Source: Novosphingopyxis sp038234155
GTDB lineage: Bacteria > Pseudomonadota > Alphaproteobacteria > Sphingomonadales > Sphingomonadaceae
Assembly (NCBI GenBank): GCA_038234155.1
Contig: JBBSUT010000147.1
Location: forward strand, 1 to 5,805
Length of the DNA: 5,805 nt
Reading direction: 5' to 3'
Shown here: positions 1-5,805 of the stretch, piece by piece
Position numbering within the stretch: the first letter of the stretch is position 1
Layout of the letters: each line of letters begins with the position of its first letter
The notes under the pieces: model-generated
Databases searched by the model: none
Told to the model about the DNA's origin: nothing
Seen by the model: the letters and a program-made list of their open reading frames with translations, nothing else
Made by a program: the position numbers and the translations under genes

Positions 1-1183
1 ATTGCCCCTGCTTCCGGCTGAGCTCCTTCATCGCATCGTCTAGCCCGTTCAGCGTCAGCGGGTACATGCGGTCGTCCATCATCTCGCGGACCATCTTCAC
101 ACTCTGCGAATAGCCCCACTGCTTCTCGGGCACCGGATTGATCCAGGCGGTGGCGGGATAGGTGCCCGTCAGCCGGTGGAGCCAGACCGCGCCGGCCTCT
201 TCGTTGAAATGCTCGACCGAGCCGCCGGGATGGCTGAGTTCATACGGGCTCATCGATGCGTCGCCGACGATGATCACTTTATAGTCATGGCCATATTTGT
301 GGAGGATGTCCCACATCGGCGTGCGCTCGGCGAAGCGGCGGCGGTTGTCCTTCCACACGCCCTCGTACAGGCAATTGTGGAAATAGAAGAATTCGAGATT
401 CTTGAACTCGCTGGTGGCCGCGCTGAACAGCTCTTCGGTGAGTTTTACGAACGGGTCCATCGATCCGCCAACGTCGAGGAACAGCAACAGCTTCACCACA
501 TTGTGCCGCTCGGGCCGCATGCGGATGTCAAGCCAGCCCTGTTTGGCCGTTCCCTCGATGGTCGCGTCGAGATCGAGCTCTTCGGCTGCGCCTTCGCGTG
601 CGAAACGGCGCAGGCGGCGCAGCGCCACCTTGATGTTGCGCGTGCCCAGTTCGCGCGTGTTGTCGAGATTCTTGAACTCGCGCTTGTCCCAGACTTTCAC
701 CGCCTTTTTGTGTTTGCTCTGGCCGCCGATGCGCACGCCCTCGGGGTTGTAGCCCGAATTGCCGTAAGGGGACGTGCCGCCGGTACCGACCCATTTGCTG
801 CCGCCCTGGTGGCGCTCATTCTGCTCCTCCAGGCGTTTTTTTAGTGTCTCCATCAGCGCGTCCCAGTCGCCGATCTTCTCGATCGCGGCCATTTCCTCGG
901 GCGTCAGATATTTTTCCGCCACCGCCTTCAGCCAGTCGAGCGGTACATCCTGCTGCTCGGTGCCATAGCTTGTCTCCAGCCCCTTGAAGACCTTTGCGAA
1001 CACCTGATCGAACCGGTCCAGCTTGCCCTCGTCCTTCACCAGCGTGGCGCGGGCGAGATAGTAGAAATCCTCGGGCTTGCGATCGATCACATCGCGGTCC
1101 AGCGCCTCGAGCAACAGCAGATGCTCCTTCAGCGTCACGCCGATCCCGGCGCTGCGCAGCTCATCCATGAAACTGAAGAACAT
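1..1183 (-). CDS. CoxE-like von Willebrand factor A (vWA) domain protein, 3' end cut by window edge
   Basis: The minus-strand frame is open from the ATG at 1183-1181 to the left edge, giving 394 visible residues without a stop. Proteins of this family are about 390-400 residues, so only the last few codons are probably missing. It begins MFFSFMDELRSAGIGVT. The N-terminal half is helical and charged, with a Gly-rich linker around residues 127-155 (GGSKWVGTGGTSPYG). The C-terminal half is a vWA fold: the metal-site strand reads LFLDVGGSMD (D237, S241) and a later strand reads IIVGDASMSPYEL (D308). A weak ribosome site, GAGAAAG at 1197-1191, lies 7 bases before the ATG; Met6 is a less likely alternative start. 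Family knowledge: CoxE-like vWA proteins pair with MoxR ATPases in maturation of protein complexes, as in CO dehydrogenase (Cox) clusters. The MoxR gene lies upstream on the same strand but is separated by an opposite-strand gene. The target is unknown; cytoplasmic location is inferred because there is no signal peptide or membrane segment. Confidence 0.93.
   Translation of the reverse strand, partial: MFFSFMDELRSAGIGVTLKEHLLLLEALDRDVIDRKPEDFYYLARATLVKDEGKLDRFDQVFAKVFKGLETSYGTEQQDVPLDWLKAVAEKYLTPEEMAAIEKIGDWDALMETLKKRLEEQNERHQGGSKWVGTGGTSPYGNSGYNPEGVRIGGQSKHKKAVKVWDKREFKNLDNTRELGTRNIKVALRRLRRFAREGAAEELDLDATIEGTAKQGWLDIRMRPERHNVVKLLLFLDVGGSMDPFVKLTEELFSAATSEFKNLEFFYFHNCLYEGVWKDNRRRFAERTPMWDILHKYGHDYKVIIVGDASMSPYELSHPGGSVEHFNEEAGAVWLHRLTGTYPATAWINPVPEKQWGYSQSVKMVREMMDDRMYPLTLNGLDDAMKELSRKQGQ
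393..411. repeat. 19-bp direct repeat, copy B (within vWA gene)
   Basis: This is the second identical copy of TCGAGATTCTTGAACTCGC. On the minus strand it encodes EFKNL again (residues 259-263), in SEFKNLEFFYFHN just after the metal-site strand of the vWA domain. The two protein contexts differ outside these five residues, so this is not a duplicated domain. Confidence 0.85.
663..681. repeat. 19-bp direct repeat, copy A (within vWA gene)
   Basis: The 19 bases TCGAGATTCTTGAACTCGC occur identically here and at 393-411, exactly 270 bases apart, so both copies are in the same reading frame of the vWA gene. Read on the minus strand this copy encodes EFKNL (residues 169-173) within the stretch KREFKNLDNTRELG. 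It lies inside coding sequence and is unlikely to be a mobile or regulatory repeat. Confidence 0.85.
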
Positions 1184-1265
1184 CGGCTGACTTTCTCGAT
1201 TAAGTTTACGCGGCGCTAACCATCGTGCCGCTACCACAGGTGCGACCATCGAAGGATCGATACCA
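1184..1265. promoter_or_regulatory. 82-bp divergent intergenic region between the vWA gene and the chemoreceptor-like gene
   Basis: The gap separates two divergent starts, the vWA ATG at 1183 (minus) and the chemoreceptor GTG at 1266 (plus), so promoters for both would have to lie here or inside the neighbouring genes. I could not identify a convincing -35/-10 pair in either direction. The sequence holds a 7-bp direct repeat ACCATCG (1219-1225 and 1245-1251) and the small inverted repeat around the chemoreceptor ribosome site. The promoter role is inferred from gene orientation only. Confidence 0.4.
1251..1256 (+). promoter_or_regulatory. Ribosome binding site of the chemoreceptor-like gene (decides a GTG start)
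   Basis: GAAGGA lies 9 bases before the GTG at 1266. No in-frame ATG exists between the upstream stop (TGA at 1188-1190) and this GTG, so the ribosome site fixes the unusual start. The site sits in the loop of a perfect 5-bp inverted repeat, ATCGA-AGGA-TCGAT (1248-1261). Confidence 0.65.
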
Positions 1266-2702
1266 GTGAAACACGACATCATCCAGACCGCCAGCAACGC
1301 AGCGTTGCAACTTATTCCCGAAAGCTGCGGCGAAGTGACCGTCGGCTGCAGCGATGTCGCGGGCATCCTGCTGGCGGTGATCGCATCGTCCGAACGATTG
1401 CGCCGCGAACATGGCGCGCTGGTCGATACCGTGAGCGCGCTGGAAGCCGATCAGCGCCAGGTGGTCGATGCCAGCGACGAGGCGCGGATGCTGTCCGATC
1501 GCGCGCGCCAGCGGCTGGCCGAGGGCACCGACCTCATCCGCAGCTCGCTGGATCATGTGAACGGGCTGCTCGCGCTGGTCGAAGCGCTGAGCCAGCACGT
1601 GACCAGCTTCGCGTCGGCGATGGATCAGGTCAAGCGCAGCTCGCAGACCATCGACGATATCGCGCGCACCACCAACATGCTGGCGCTCAACGCCGCCATC
1701 GAGGCGGAGAAAGCTGGCGAGGCGGGCCGCACCTTCGCCGTGGTGGCGAGCGAGGTAAAGGAACTGGCCCGCGGCACCCGCGCCGCGACCGACGAGATCG
1801 CCCGGACGGTCGGATCGCTGGGGCAGGAGGCCGAACAGGTGATCGCCAAGATCGAGCATGGCAGCAAATCGAGCGGCGCCGTGCAACGATCGATAGGGGA
1901 GATCGAACGCACGCTGTCGGGCGTGTCGGAACTGGTGCAGGAGGTCGATCGGCAAAATGACGACATCGTGCGCGCGGCCGGCACGATTTCCAGCCAGGTC
2001 GGCAATATCAGCGCGGTGCTCGATCGGTTCGATAGTGCGGTGGGTGAGAATAACGACAAGCTGGCCGCGGCGCATGACCGCGTCGAACGACTGGAAATGA
2101 CCGCGAACGATATGTTCGACCGGATCGTAAAGGCCGATCTGGCGCCGGCCGATCGCGCCATGGTGGCGCGCGCGCTGGATGCGGCGGCCGAGGCGGTCAA
2201 ATTGGCGGAAGCCGCAATGCAGGACGGCGATCTGGCGCAAGCTGCGCTGTTCGATACGGATTATCGGCCGGTGACCGGGAGCAATCCCGAACGTTTCCGC
2301 ACAGCGCTGAGCGACTGGGCGGACCGGCATTGGCGCCCGCTGCTGGACCGGGTGGCGCAGACTTCCGGACAGATTATGGCGGCCGCCTGCACCGATCGTA
2401 ACGGCTTCCTGCCGACGCATGTGACGGAGCGTTCGCGCGCACCAATCGGGGACGTGGTCCACGATACCGAATGGTGCCGCAACGGCCGCATCATCCTCTA
2501 TGCCGCCGACCGCAAGGCCAAGAGCTGCGACGCGCCCTACACGATGGCGGTGTATCGACAGGAGGGCGACGGACGCGAGTACAAGGTGATGCGCAACGTG
2601 TACGTTCCGCTTGTCATCAATGGCCGGCGCTGGGGCGATTTCGAGGTTGCTTATATCCTGGAAAAGGGCAGCCACGGCCAGTCGTTCATACCAATCCGGT
2701 GA
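1266..2702 (+). CDS. Soluble methyl-accepting chemotaxis-like protein with C-terminal sensory domain
   Basis: A 478-residue protein starting with GTG and ending in TGA. Residues about 40-300 are predicted long helices of an MCP coiled-coil hairpin. The tip, residues 129-171, carries the diagnostic NMLALNAAIEAEKAGEAGR core, with N142, E146, K149 and E152 at positions equivalent to the CheA/CheW-contacting tip of Tsr. The last 150 residues (from F329) form a separate globular domain with FDTDYRPVTGSNP, DRNGFLPTH (377-385), EWCRNGRI (C404) and GRRWGDFEVAY (from 453); I recall this block as a recurring C-terminal extension of soluble MCPs, possibly Cache/PAS-like. No transmembrane helix or signal peptide is visible, so it should be cytosolic. 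Two cysteines (C21, C28) lie near the N-terminus. There are no obvious Glu/Gln methylation pairs and no C-terminal CheR-docking pentapeptide (it ends SFIPIR). No che genes are adjacent. The ligand and the pathway (flagellar or other) are unknown. Confidence 0.9.
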   Translation: MKHDIIQTASNAALQLIPESCGEVTVGCSDVAGILLAVIASSERLRREHGALVDTVSALEADQRQVVDASDEARMLSDRARQRLAEGTDLIRSSLDHVNGLLALVEALSQHVTSFASAMDQVKRSSQTIDDIARTTNMLALNAAIEAEKAGEAGRTFAVVASEVKELARGTRAATDEIARTVGSLGQEAEQVIAKIEHGSKSSGAVQRSIGEIERTLSGVSELVQEVDRQNDDIVRAAGTISSQVGNISAVLDRFDSAVGENNDKLAAAHDRVERLEMTANDMFDRIVKADLAPADRAMVARALDAAAEAVKLAEAAMQDGDLAQAALFDTDYRPVTGSNPERFRTALSDWADRHWRPLLDRVAQTSGQIMAAACTDRNGFLPTHVTERSRAPIGDVVHDTEWCRNGRIILYAADRKAKSCDAPYTMAVYRQEGDGREYKVMRNVYVPLVINGRRWGDFEVAYILEKGSHGQSFIPIR

Positions 2703-2713
2703 TAACGGCGTTT

Positions 2714-2733
2714 CAGCTGGCCCACGTCAGCTG
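2714..2733. terminator. Possible weak hairpin between convergent genes
   Basis: The 38-base gap between the convergent stops of the chemoreceptor-like gene (2702) and the moxR gene (2741) contains CAGCTG twice (2714-2719 and 2728-2733). Because CAGCTG is self-complementary the two copies can pair as a 6-bp stem with an 8-base loop, closed inside by a possible G-U pair. No T-run follows on either strand, so an intrinsic bidirectional terminator is only a weak suggestion. Confidence 0.25.
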
Positions 2734-2740
2734 CCTTGCT

Positions 2741-3586
2741 TCAGTTGCCCGGGCGGCGGGCCATGAATGCCAGCCGTTCGAACAGCATGATGTCCTGCTC
2801 GTTTTTCAGCAGCGCACCGTGCAGCGGCGGGATGGCCTTGGTCGGGTCCTTGTTCTGCAACACCTCGAGCGGCATGTCCTCGTGCAGGATCAGCTTCAGC
2901 CAGTCGAGCAGCTCGGATGTGGACGGCTTCTTCTTCAGGCCGGGCACGTCGCGCACCTCGTAGAAAATATCCATCGCCTTGCTGACCAGGATCTTCTGGA
3001 TATCCGGAAAATGCACGTCGATGATCGCCTGCATCGTCGCGCGGTCGGGAAATTTGATATAGTGGAAGAAGCAGCGGCGCAGGAATGCGTCGGGCAGCTC
3101 CTTTTCATTGTTCGAGGTGATGATGACGATCGGGCGATCCTGCGCCTTGACGGTCTGCCCGGTCTCATAGACGTGAAACTCCATCCGATCGAGTTCCTGC
3201 AACAGATCGTTTGGAAACTCGATATCGGCCTTGTCGATCTCATCGATCAGCAGCACGGGCAGCTCGGGCGCGGTGAACGCATCCCACAGCTTGCCGCGCC
3301 GGATATAGTTGGAAATGTCGTGGACGCGCTCCTCGCCCAGCTGGCCGTCGCGCAGCCGCGCCACCGCGTCATATTCGTACAGGCCCTGATGGGCCTTGGT
3401 GGTGGATTTGATGTTCCATTCGATCAGCGGGGCGCCGATGGCCTTGGCCACTTCGGCGGCCAGCACGGTCTTGCCGGTGCCCGGTTCACCCTTGATCAGC
3501 AACGGACGGCGCAGCGTGGCCGCAGCGTTGACCGCAACCTTCAGATCGTCGGTGGCTACATAATCCTTCGTGCCGTCGAAGCGCAT
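2741..3586 (-). CDS. MoxR-family AAA+ ATPase
   Basis: A complete 281-residue protein, usual for small MoxR ATPases. The motifs appear in order: Walker A GEPGTGKT (33-40), Walker B LLIDEIDKAD (112-121, catalytic pair D115/E116), sensor 1 in ITSNNEKELP (N159/N160), then LRRCFFHYI with the arginine-finger pair R170/R171. A C-terminal helical lid follows and the protein ends MARRPGN. The ATG at 3586-3584 has a good ribosome site, AGAGGA at 3600-3595, 8 bases upstream. Family knowledge: MoxR ATPases form hexamers that use ATP to remodel or mature protein complexes, usually with a vWA-domain partner encoded next to them. The CoxE-like vWA gene lies 1.56 kb downstream on the same strand, but an opposite-strand gene intervenes. 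The unrecognised gene 71 bases upstream is co-oriented and may share a transcript. The client complex cannot be read from the sequence. Confidence 0.95.
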   Translation of the reverse strand: MRFDGTKDYVATDDLKVAVNAAATLRRPLLIKGEPGTGKTVLAAEVAKAIGAPLIEWNIKSTTKAHQGLYEYDAVARLRDGQLGEERVHDISNYIRRGKLWDAFTAPELPVLLIDEIDKADIEFPNDLLQELDRMEFHVYETGQTVKAQDRPIVIITSNNEKELPDAFLRRCFFHYIKFPDRATMQAIIDVHFPDIQKILVSKAMDIFYEVRDVPGLKKKPSTSELLDWLKLILHEDMPLEVLQNKDPTKAIPPLHGALLKNEQDIMLFERLAFMARRPGN

Positions 3587-3657
3587 GATATCCGTCCTCT
3601 ATCGAAATCGATTCCCGATCGGACTAGGGCGCGGGGCCGGGCCATGCAAGCCGTGCT

Positions 3658-4320
3658 TCACGCCTGTTCGGCGCGCAGCCTCGCGCGTGCTGCCAGCAGC
3701 CGCCAGACGCCGCGATGCAGCTGGAACATCTGGTCTGCCCCAAACAGAAACGCGCGGGCCGACGCGGGATCGCCGCACAGCCGGTCCGCCAGCGCCAGCG
3801 TTTGCGCGGCCGGCGGCAGTTCGCACCAGGGGGGATCGATGCCCAGCCGCAGCGCCAGCGGATCGAGCATATCGCGCAGGGCCGGCCAGTCGATCGCAAA
3901 AGCCAGCGCTGCGCCCGCCGCGCAGCCGCGCCGCTCGGATGAGGCCAGCATCTGGAACGATCGGCGCAGTTCGACGGCCGCGGCCTCGCTGCGGTCCTGC
4001 GGCGATGCGCCGCTGACAGGGCCGGCCGCCACCGTCATCCGGGTGATGTAGAGCCGTTCGGTGACAAAAGCCTGCGTCGCCTGCACCATCCACGCCCGCG
4101 CGGCATCATGAGTGTCATGCGCCGCCGCGTGATCGAGCACGCCCGGTCGGCGGCCGTGCAGCAGGCATAGAAAATGTGCCAGATCGGCCAGTTCGCGCGG
4201 CACAGTGCCCGCCTGCAGCGCTTGATAATGGGCGCTGGCGGCGTGCCCGTCGGCGGACCGCAGATCGGCGAGGCGTCTGCCGCCTGCCAGCACCCCGGCT
4301 ATCGCTCGTTCTGCCGTCAC
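3658..4320 (-). CDS. Conserved-looking hypothetical protein, 220 residues
   Basis: I do not recognise a characterised family. The frame starts with GTG at 4320-4318 (MTAERAIAGVLAGG) and ends LRAEQA then TGA. The start is well fixed: an in-frame TGA lies at 4338-4336, and a strong AAGGAG (4336-4331) sits 10 bases before the GTG. The protein is rich in Ala, Leu and Arg, probably all-helical, with no signal peptide, membrane segment, metal cluster or nucleotide-binding motif. Recognisable stretches are RAWMVQATQAFVTERLYITRM in the middle, SERRGCAAGAALAFAIDW, and FLFGADQMFQLHRGVWRLL near the end. Third codon positions are strongly G/C like the neighbours, supporting real coding. It sits between rpoD and the moxR gene on the same strand, 152 bases after rpoD and 71 bases before moxR, so it may be co-transcribed with either. 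I suspect a sphingomonad-restricted family; function unknown. Confidence 0.8.
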   Translation of the reverse strand: MTAERAIAGVLAGGRRLADLRSADGHAASAHYQALQAGTVPRELADLAHFLCLLHGRRPGVLDHAAAHDTHDAARAWMVQATQAFVTERLYITRMTVAAGPVSGASPQDRSEAAAVELRRSFQMLASSERRGCAAGAALAFAIDWPALRDMLDPLALRLGIDPPWCELPPAAQTLALADRLCGDPASARAFLFGADQMFQLHRGVWRLLAARARLRAEQA

Positions 4321-4330
4321 TCGCGCGCCT

Positions 4331-4336
4331 CTCCTT
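4331..4336 (-). promoter_or_regulatory. Ribosome binding site deciding the GTG start of the hypothetical gene
   Basis: AAGGAG on the minus strand matches the canonical anti-Shine-Dalgarno target and lies 10 bases before the GTG at 4320. Its first base overlaps the in-frame TGA at 4338-4336, which rules out any longer form of the protein. Confidence 0.7.
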
Positions 4337-4362
4337 CAACCGATCGAACGGCAGCGGTGGCT

Positions 4363-4393
4363 GCATTCGCAAGCGCAATTTAGCCGCGAATGC
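4363..4393. repeat. 8-bp perfect inverted repeat in the rpoD to hypothetical-gene gap
   Basis: GCATTCGC (4363-4370) and GCGAATGC (4386-4393) are perfect inverted copies separated by 15 bases. They lie 43 bases before the GTG of the hypothetical gene and 79 bases after the rpoD stop. They could be an operator, or a loose hairpin in the transcript leader or the rpoD 3' region. There is no T-run as expected of an intrinsic terminator. The rest of the 152-base gap (4321-4472) shows no recognisable RNA gene, terminator or clear promoter. Confidence 0.45.
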
Positions 4394-4472
4394 TGAAGAG
4401 GCAGTTACCGCGCACGGCTATGTGGCGCACAGTCACGCGCGCTGGAGAAGTTCGTGGTGGATAGCCTGTGGA

Positions 4473-5805
4473 TTATTGATCCAGAAAACTGCGCATCTTG
4501 CGGCTGCGGCTGGGATGCTTGAGCTTGCGCAGCGCCTTCGCCTCGATCTGCCGGATCCGTTCGCGTGTGACCGAGAATTGCTGGCCAACTTCCTCCAGCG
4601 TATGATCGGTGTTCATCCCGATGCCGAAACGCATGCGCAGCACGCGCTCCTCACGCGGGGTGAGCGAGGCCAGCACGCGAGTGACGGTTTCCTTGAGGTT
4701 CGCCTGGATCGCGGCATCGACGGGGATGACCGCGTTCTTGTCCTCGATGAAATCGCCCAGATGCGAATCCTCCTCGTCGCCAATCGGCGTTTCGAGGCTG
4801 ATCGGTTCCTTGGCGATCTTCATCACCTTGCGCACTTTTTCCAGCGGCATGGAAAGACGCTCGGCCATCTCCTCCGGCGTCGGCTCGCGGCCCTGCTCGT
4901 GCAGGAACTGGCGGCTGGTGCGGACAAGCTTGTTGATCGTCTCGATCATATGCACGGGAATGCGGATCGTGCGTGCCTGATCGGCGATGCTGCGGGTAAT
5001 CGCCTGCCGGATCCACCAAGTAGCGTAGGTGCTGAACTTGTACCCGCGGCGATATTCAAATTTGTCGACCGCCTTCATCAAGCCAATATTGCCTTCCTGG
5101 ATCAGATCCAGGAACTGCAGGCCGCGGTTGGTGTATTTCTTGGCGATGGAAATCACCAGGCGCAGGTTCGCCTCGACCATTTCCTTCTTGGCGATGCGCG
5201 CCTCGCGCTCGCCTTTCTGCACCATGTTCACGATCCGGCGGAATTCGTTCAGGCTCATGCCGGTGGCGGATGCAATATCGCCGATTTCCACGCGGATACG
5301 GTCCACCGCATCCGCTTCATTCTCAACGAACTTCTTCCACTTACGGTCGATACCTGCGACAGTTTCGAGCCAGCTTTCGTCCAGCTCATGCGTCACATAC
5401 TGGTCGAGGAACTGGCCGCGCGGCACCTTGTGGCGCTCGGCGAGACGCAGCATTTGCCCGCCCAGCGTGGTGAGCCGCCGGTTGAACGCGTACAGCTGGT
5501 CGACCAGATATTCGATCTTGGTCGCGTGGAACTGCACCGATTCGACTTCGGCCGTCAGATCCTCGCGCAGCTTGTGGTATTTCTTTTCCTGGCCTGCGTT
5601 CAGATCATCGCCGATGCCGAGCGCGGTCATGCGCGCTTCCTGCAGTTTGGAGAATTTGCGGAACAGATCCTCGATCCGCGCGAAACGGATCAGCGCATCG
5701 GGCTTGAGCGCCTCTTCCATCTGCGCAAGACTGAGCGTGTTGTCCTCTTCGTCGTCCTCTTCCTCCTGGCGCTTCTTGCGGCGCTGGGCGGACACATCGT
5801 CATCG
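4473..5805 (-). CDS. rpoD: RNA polymerase primary sigma factor RpoD (sigma-70), 5' part cut by window edge
   Basis: The minus-strand frame is open from the right edge to TAA at 4475-4473, giving 443 visible residues of a protein that is usually about 610-680. Missing are region 1.1 and the true start; the ATGs near the edge are internal. The visible part opens with a charged stretch RRKKRQEEEDDEED, followed by the non-conserved region, then region 1.2 (NEFRRIVNMVQKGE, near 5250). Regions 2.1-2.4 follow with ANLRLVISIAKKYTNRGLQ, DLIQEGNIGLMKAVDKFEYR and FSTYATWWIRQAITRSIADQ (near 5035-4975), which bind core polymerase and melt and recognise the -10 element. Region 3 includes KEPISLETPIGDEEDSHLGD. 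Region 4.2 (TLEEVGQQFSVTRERIRQIE, 4605-4545) is the helix-turn-helix for the -35 element. It ends SRSRKMRSFLDQ. All key motifs look intact. rpoD commonly follows dnaG in related genomes; dnaG would lie beyond the right edge. Confidence 0.98.
   Translation of the reverse strand, partial: DDDVSAQRRKKRQEEEDDEEDNTLSLAQMEEALKPDALIRFARIEDLFRKFSKLQEARMTALGIGDDLNAGQEKKYHKLREDLTAEVESVQFHATKIEYLVDQLYAFNRRLTTLGGQMLRLAERHKVPRGQFLDQYVTHELDESWLETVAGIDRKWKKFVENEADAVDRIRVEIGDIASATGMSLNEFRRIVNMVQKGEREARIAKKEMVEANLRLVISIAKKYTNRGLQFLDLIQEGNIGLMKAVDKFEYRRGYKFSTYATWWIRQAITRSIADQARTIRIPVHMIETINKLVRTSRQFLHEQGREPTPEEMAERLSMPLEKVRKVMKIAKEPISLETPIGDEEDSHLGDFIEDKNAVIPVDAAIQANLKETVTRVLASLTPREERVLRMRFGIGMNTDHTLEEVGQQFSVTRERIRQIEAKALRKLKHPSRSRKMRSFLDQ

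Noticed and set aside
176..844. A 222-codon open frame on the plus strand
   Set aside because: It is antisense to the vWA gene, whose metal-site strand and other family motifs are clear on the minus strand.
1200..1220. CtrA box or sigma-28-like promoter around TTAAGTTTACG...CTAAC
   Set aside because: The TTAA half-sites are not spaced by 7 bases, and the sigma-28-like halves are far too close together.
1214..1230. Sigma-54-like promoter for the vWA gene (minus strand CGGCACGATGGTTAGC)
   Set aside because: The GG and GC elements are separated by 11 bases and not the strictly required 10, and the -12 element reads TTAGC instead of TTGC.
1206..2675. A 489-codon open frame on the minus strand, opposite the chemoreceptor-like gene
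   Set aside because: It is antisense to a protein with an unmistakable MCP hairpin motif; its translation is rich in Arg, His and Gly with no domain. Long antisense frames are expected where third positions are mostly G/C.
2471..4051. A 526-codon open frame on the plus strand across the chemoreceptor 3' end, the moxR gene and the hypothetical gene
   Set aside because: It runs antisense to the whole MoxR coding region with its Walker motifs, crosses three gene boundaries, and gives a low-complexity translation with no recognisable domain.
3599..4093. Alternative minus-strand frame overlapping the hypothetical gene
   Set aside because: It lacks a ribosome site, its translation is dominated by Arg, Gly and Ala, and the competing frame at 3658-4320 has an exact AAGGAG and better coding character.
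4394..4472. Intrinsic terminator after rpoD
   Set aside because: Short GC-rich complementary words occur (such as GCGC pairs and GGCTAT/ATAGCC about 40 bases apart), but there is no compact stable hairpin followed by a T-run.
5793..5801. ATG codons near the right edge as the rpoD start
   Set aside because: The frame stays open to the window edge, and a primary sigma factor needs about 200 more residues, including region 1.1, upstream.

Overview
The window reads as an ordinary chromosomal stretch of an alphaproteobacterium, most likely a sphingomonad (Sphingomonadales). The reasons are the high GC content, the strong G/C preference at third codon positions, and an RpoD C-terminal half of the alphaproteobacterial type whose ending, SRKMRSFLDQ, I associate with sphingomonads. 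This lineage call comes from memory of family sequences, not from a search.

Layout from right to left, the direction in which four of the five genes are transcribed. Positions 5805-4473 (minus) hold the C-terminal two thirds of rpoD, the primary sigma factor, cut by the right edge. A 152-base intergenic gap follows, carrying an 8-bp inverted repeat. Positions 4320-3658 (minus) hold an unrecognised 220-residue helical protein with a well-supported GTG start. After 71 bases, positions 3586-2741 (minus) hold a MoxR-family AAA+ ATPase. Positions 1266-2702 (plus) hold a soluble chemoreceptor-like protein, convergent with the moxR gene and divergent from the next gene. Positions 1183-1 (minus) hold a CoxE-like von Willebrand factor A (vWA) protein that runs off the left edge, probably within a few codons of its end.

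MoxR ATPases and CoxE-like vWA proteins are a well-known partner pair, thought to act together as a chaperone that matures or remodels protein complexes. Here the pair is split by the chemoreceptor-like gene on the opposite strand. That protein has no visible membrane segment. Its MCP signalling hairpin is N-terminal and a probable ligand-sensing domain sits at the C-terminus, the reverse of the classical order. Whether it is functionally tied to the MoxR/vWA pair is unknown; the arrangement is the most interesting point in the window.

I see no rRNA, tRNA, CRISPR array, insertion sequence, phage gene or attachment site. All coding regions appear intact apart from the two cut by the window edges. 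No intergenic stretch is longer than 152 bases. I find no convincing evidence of a wholly new system.
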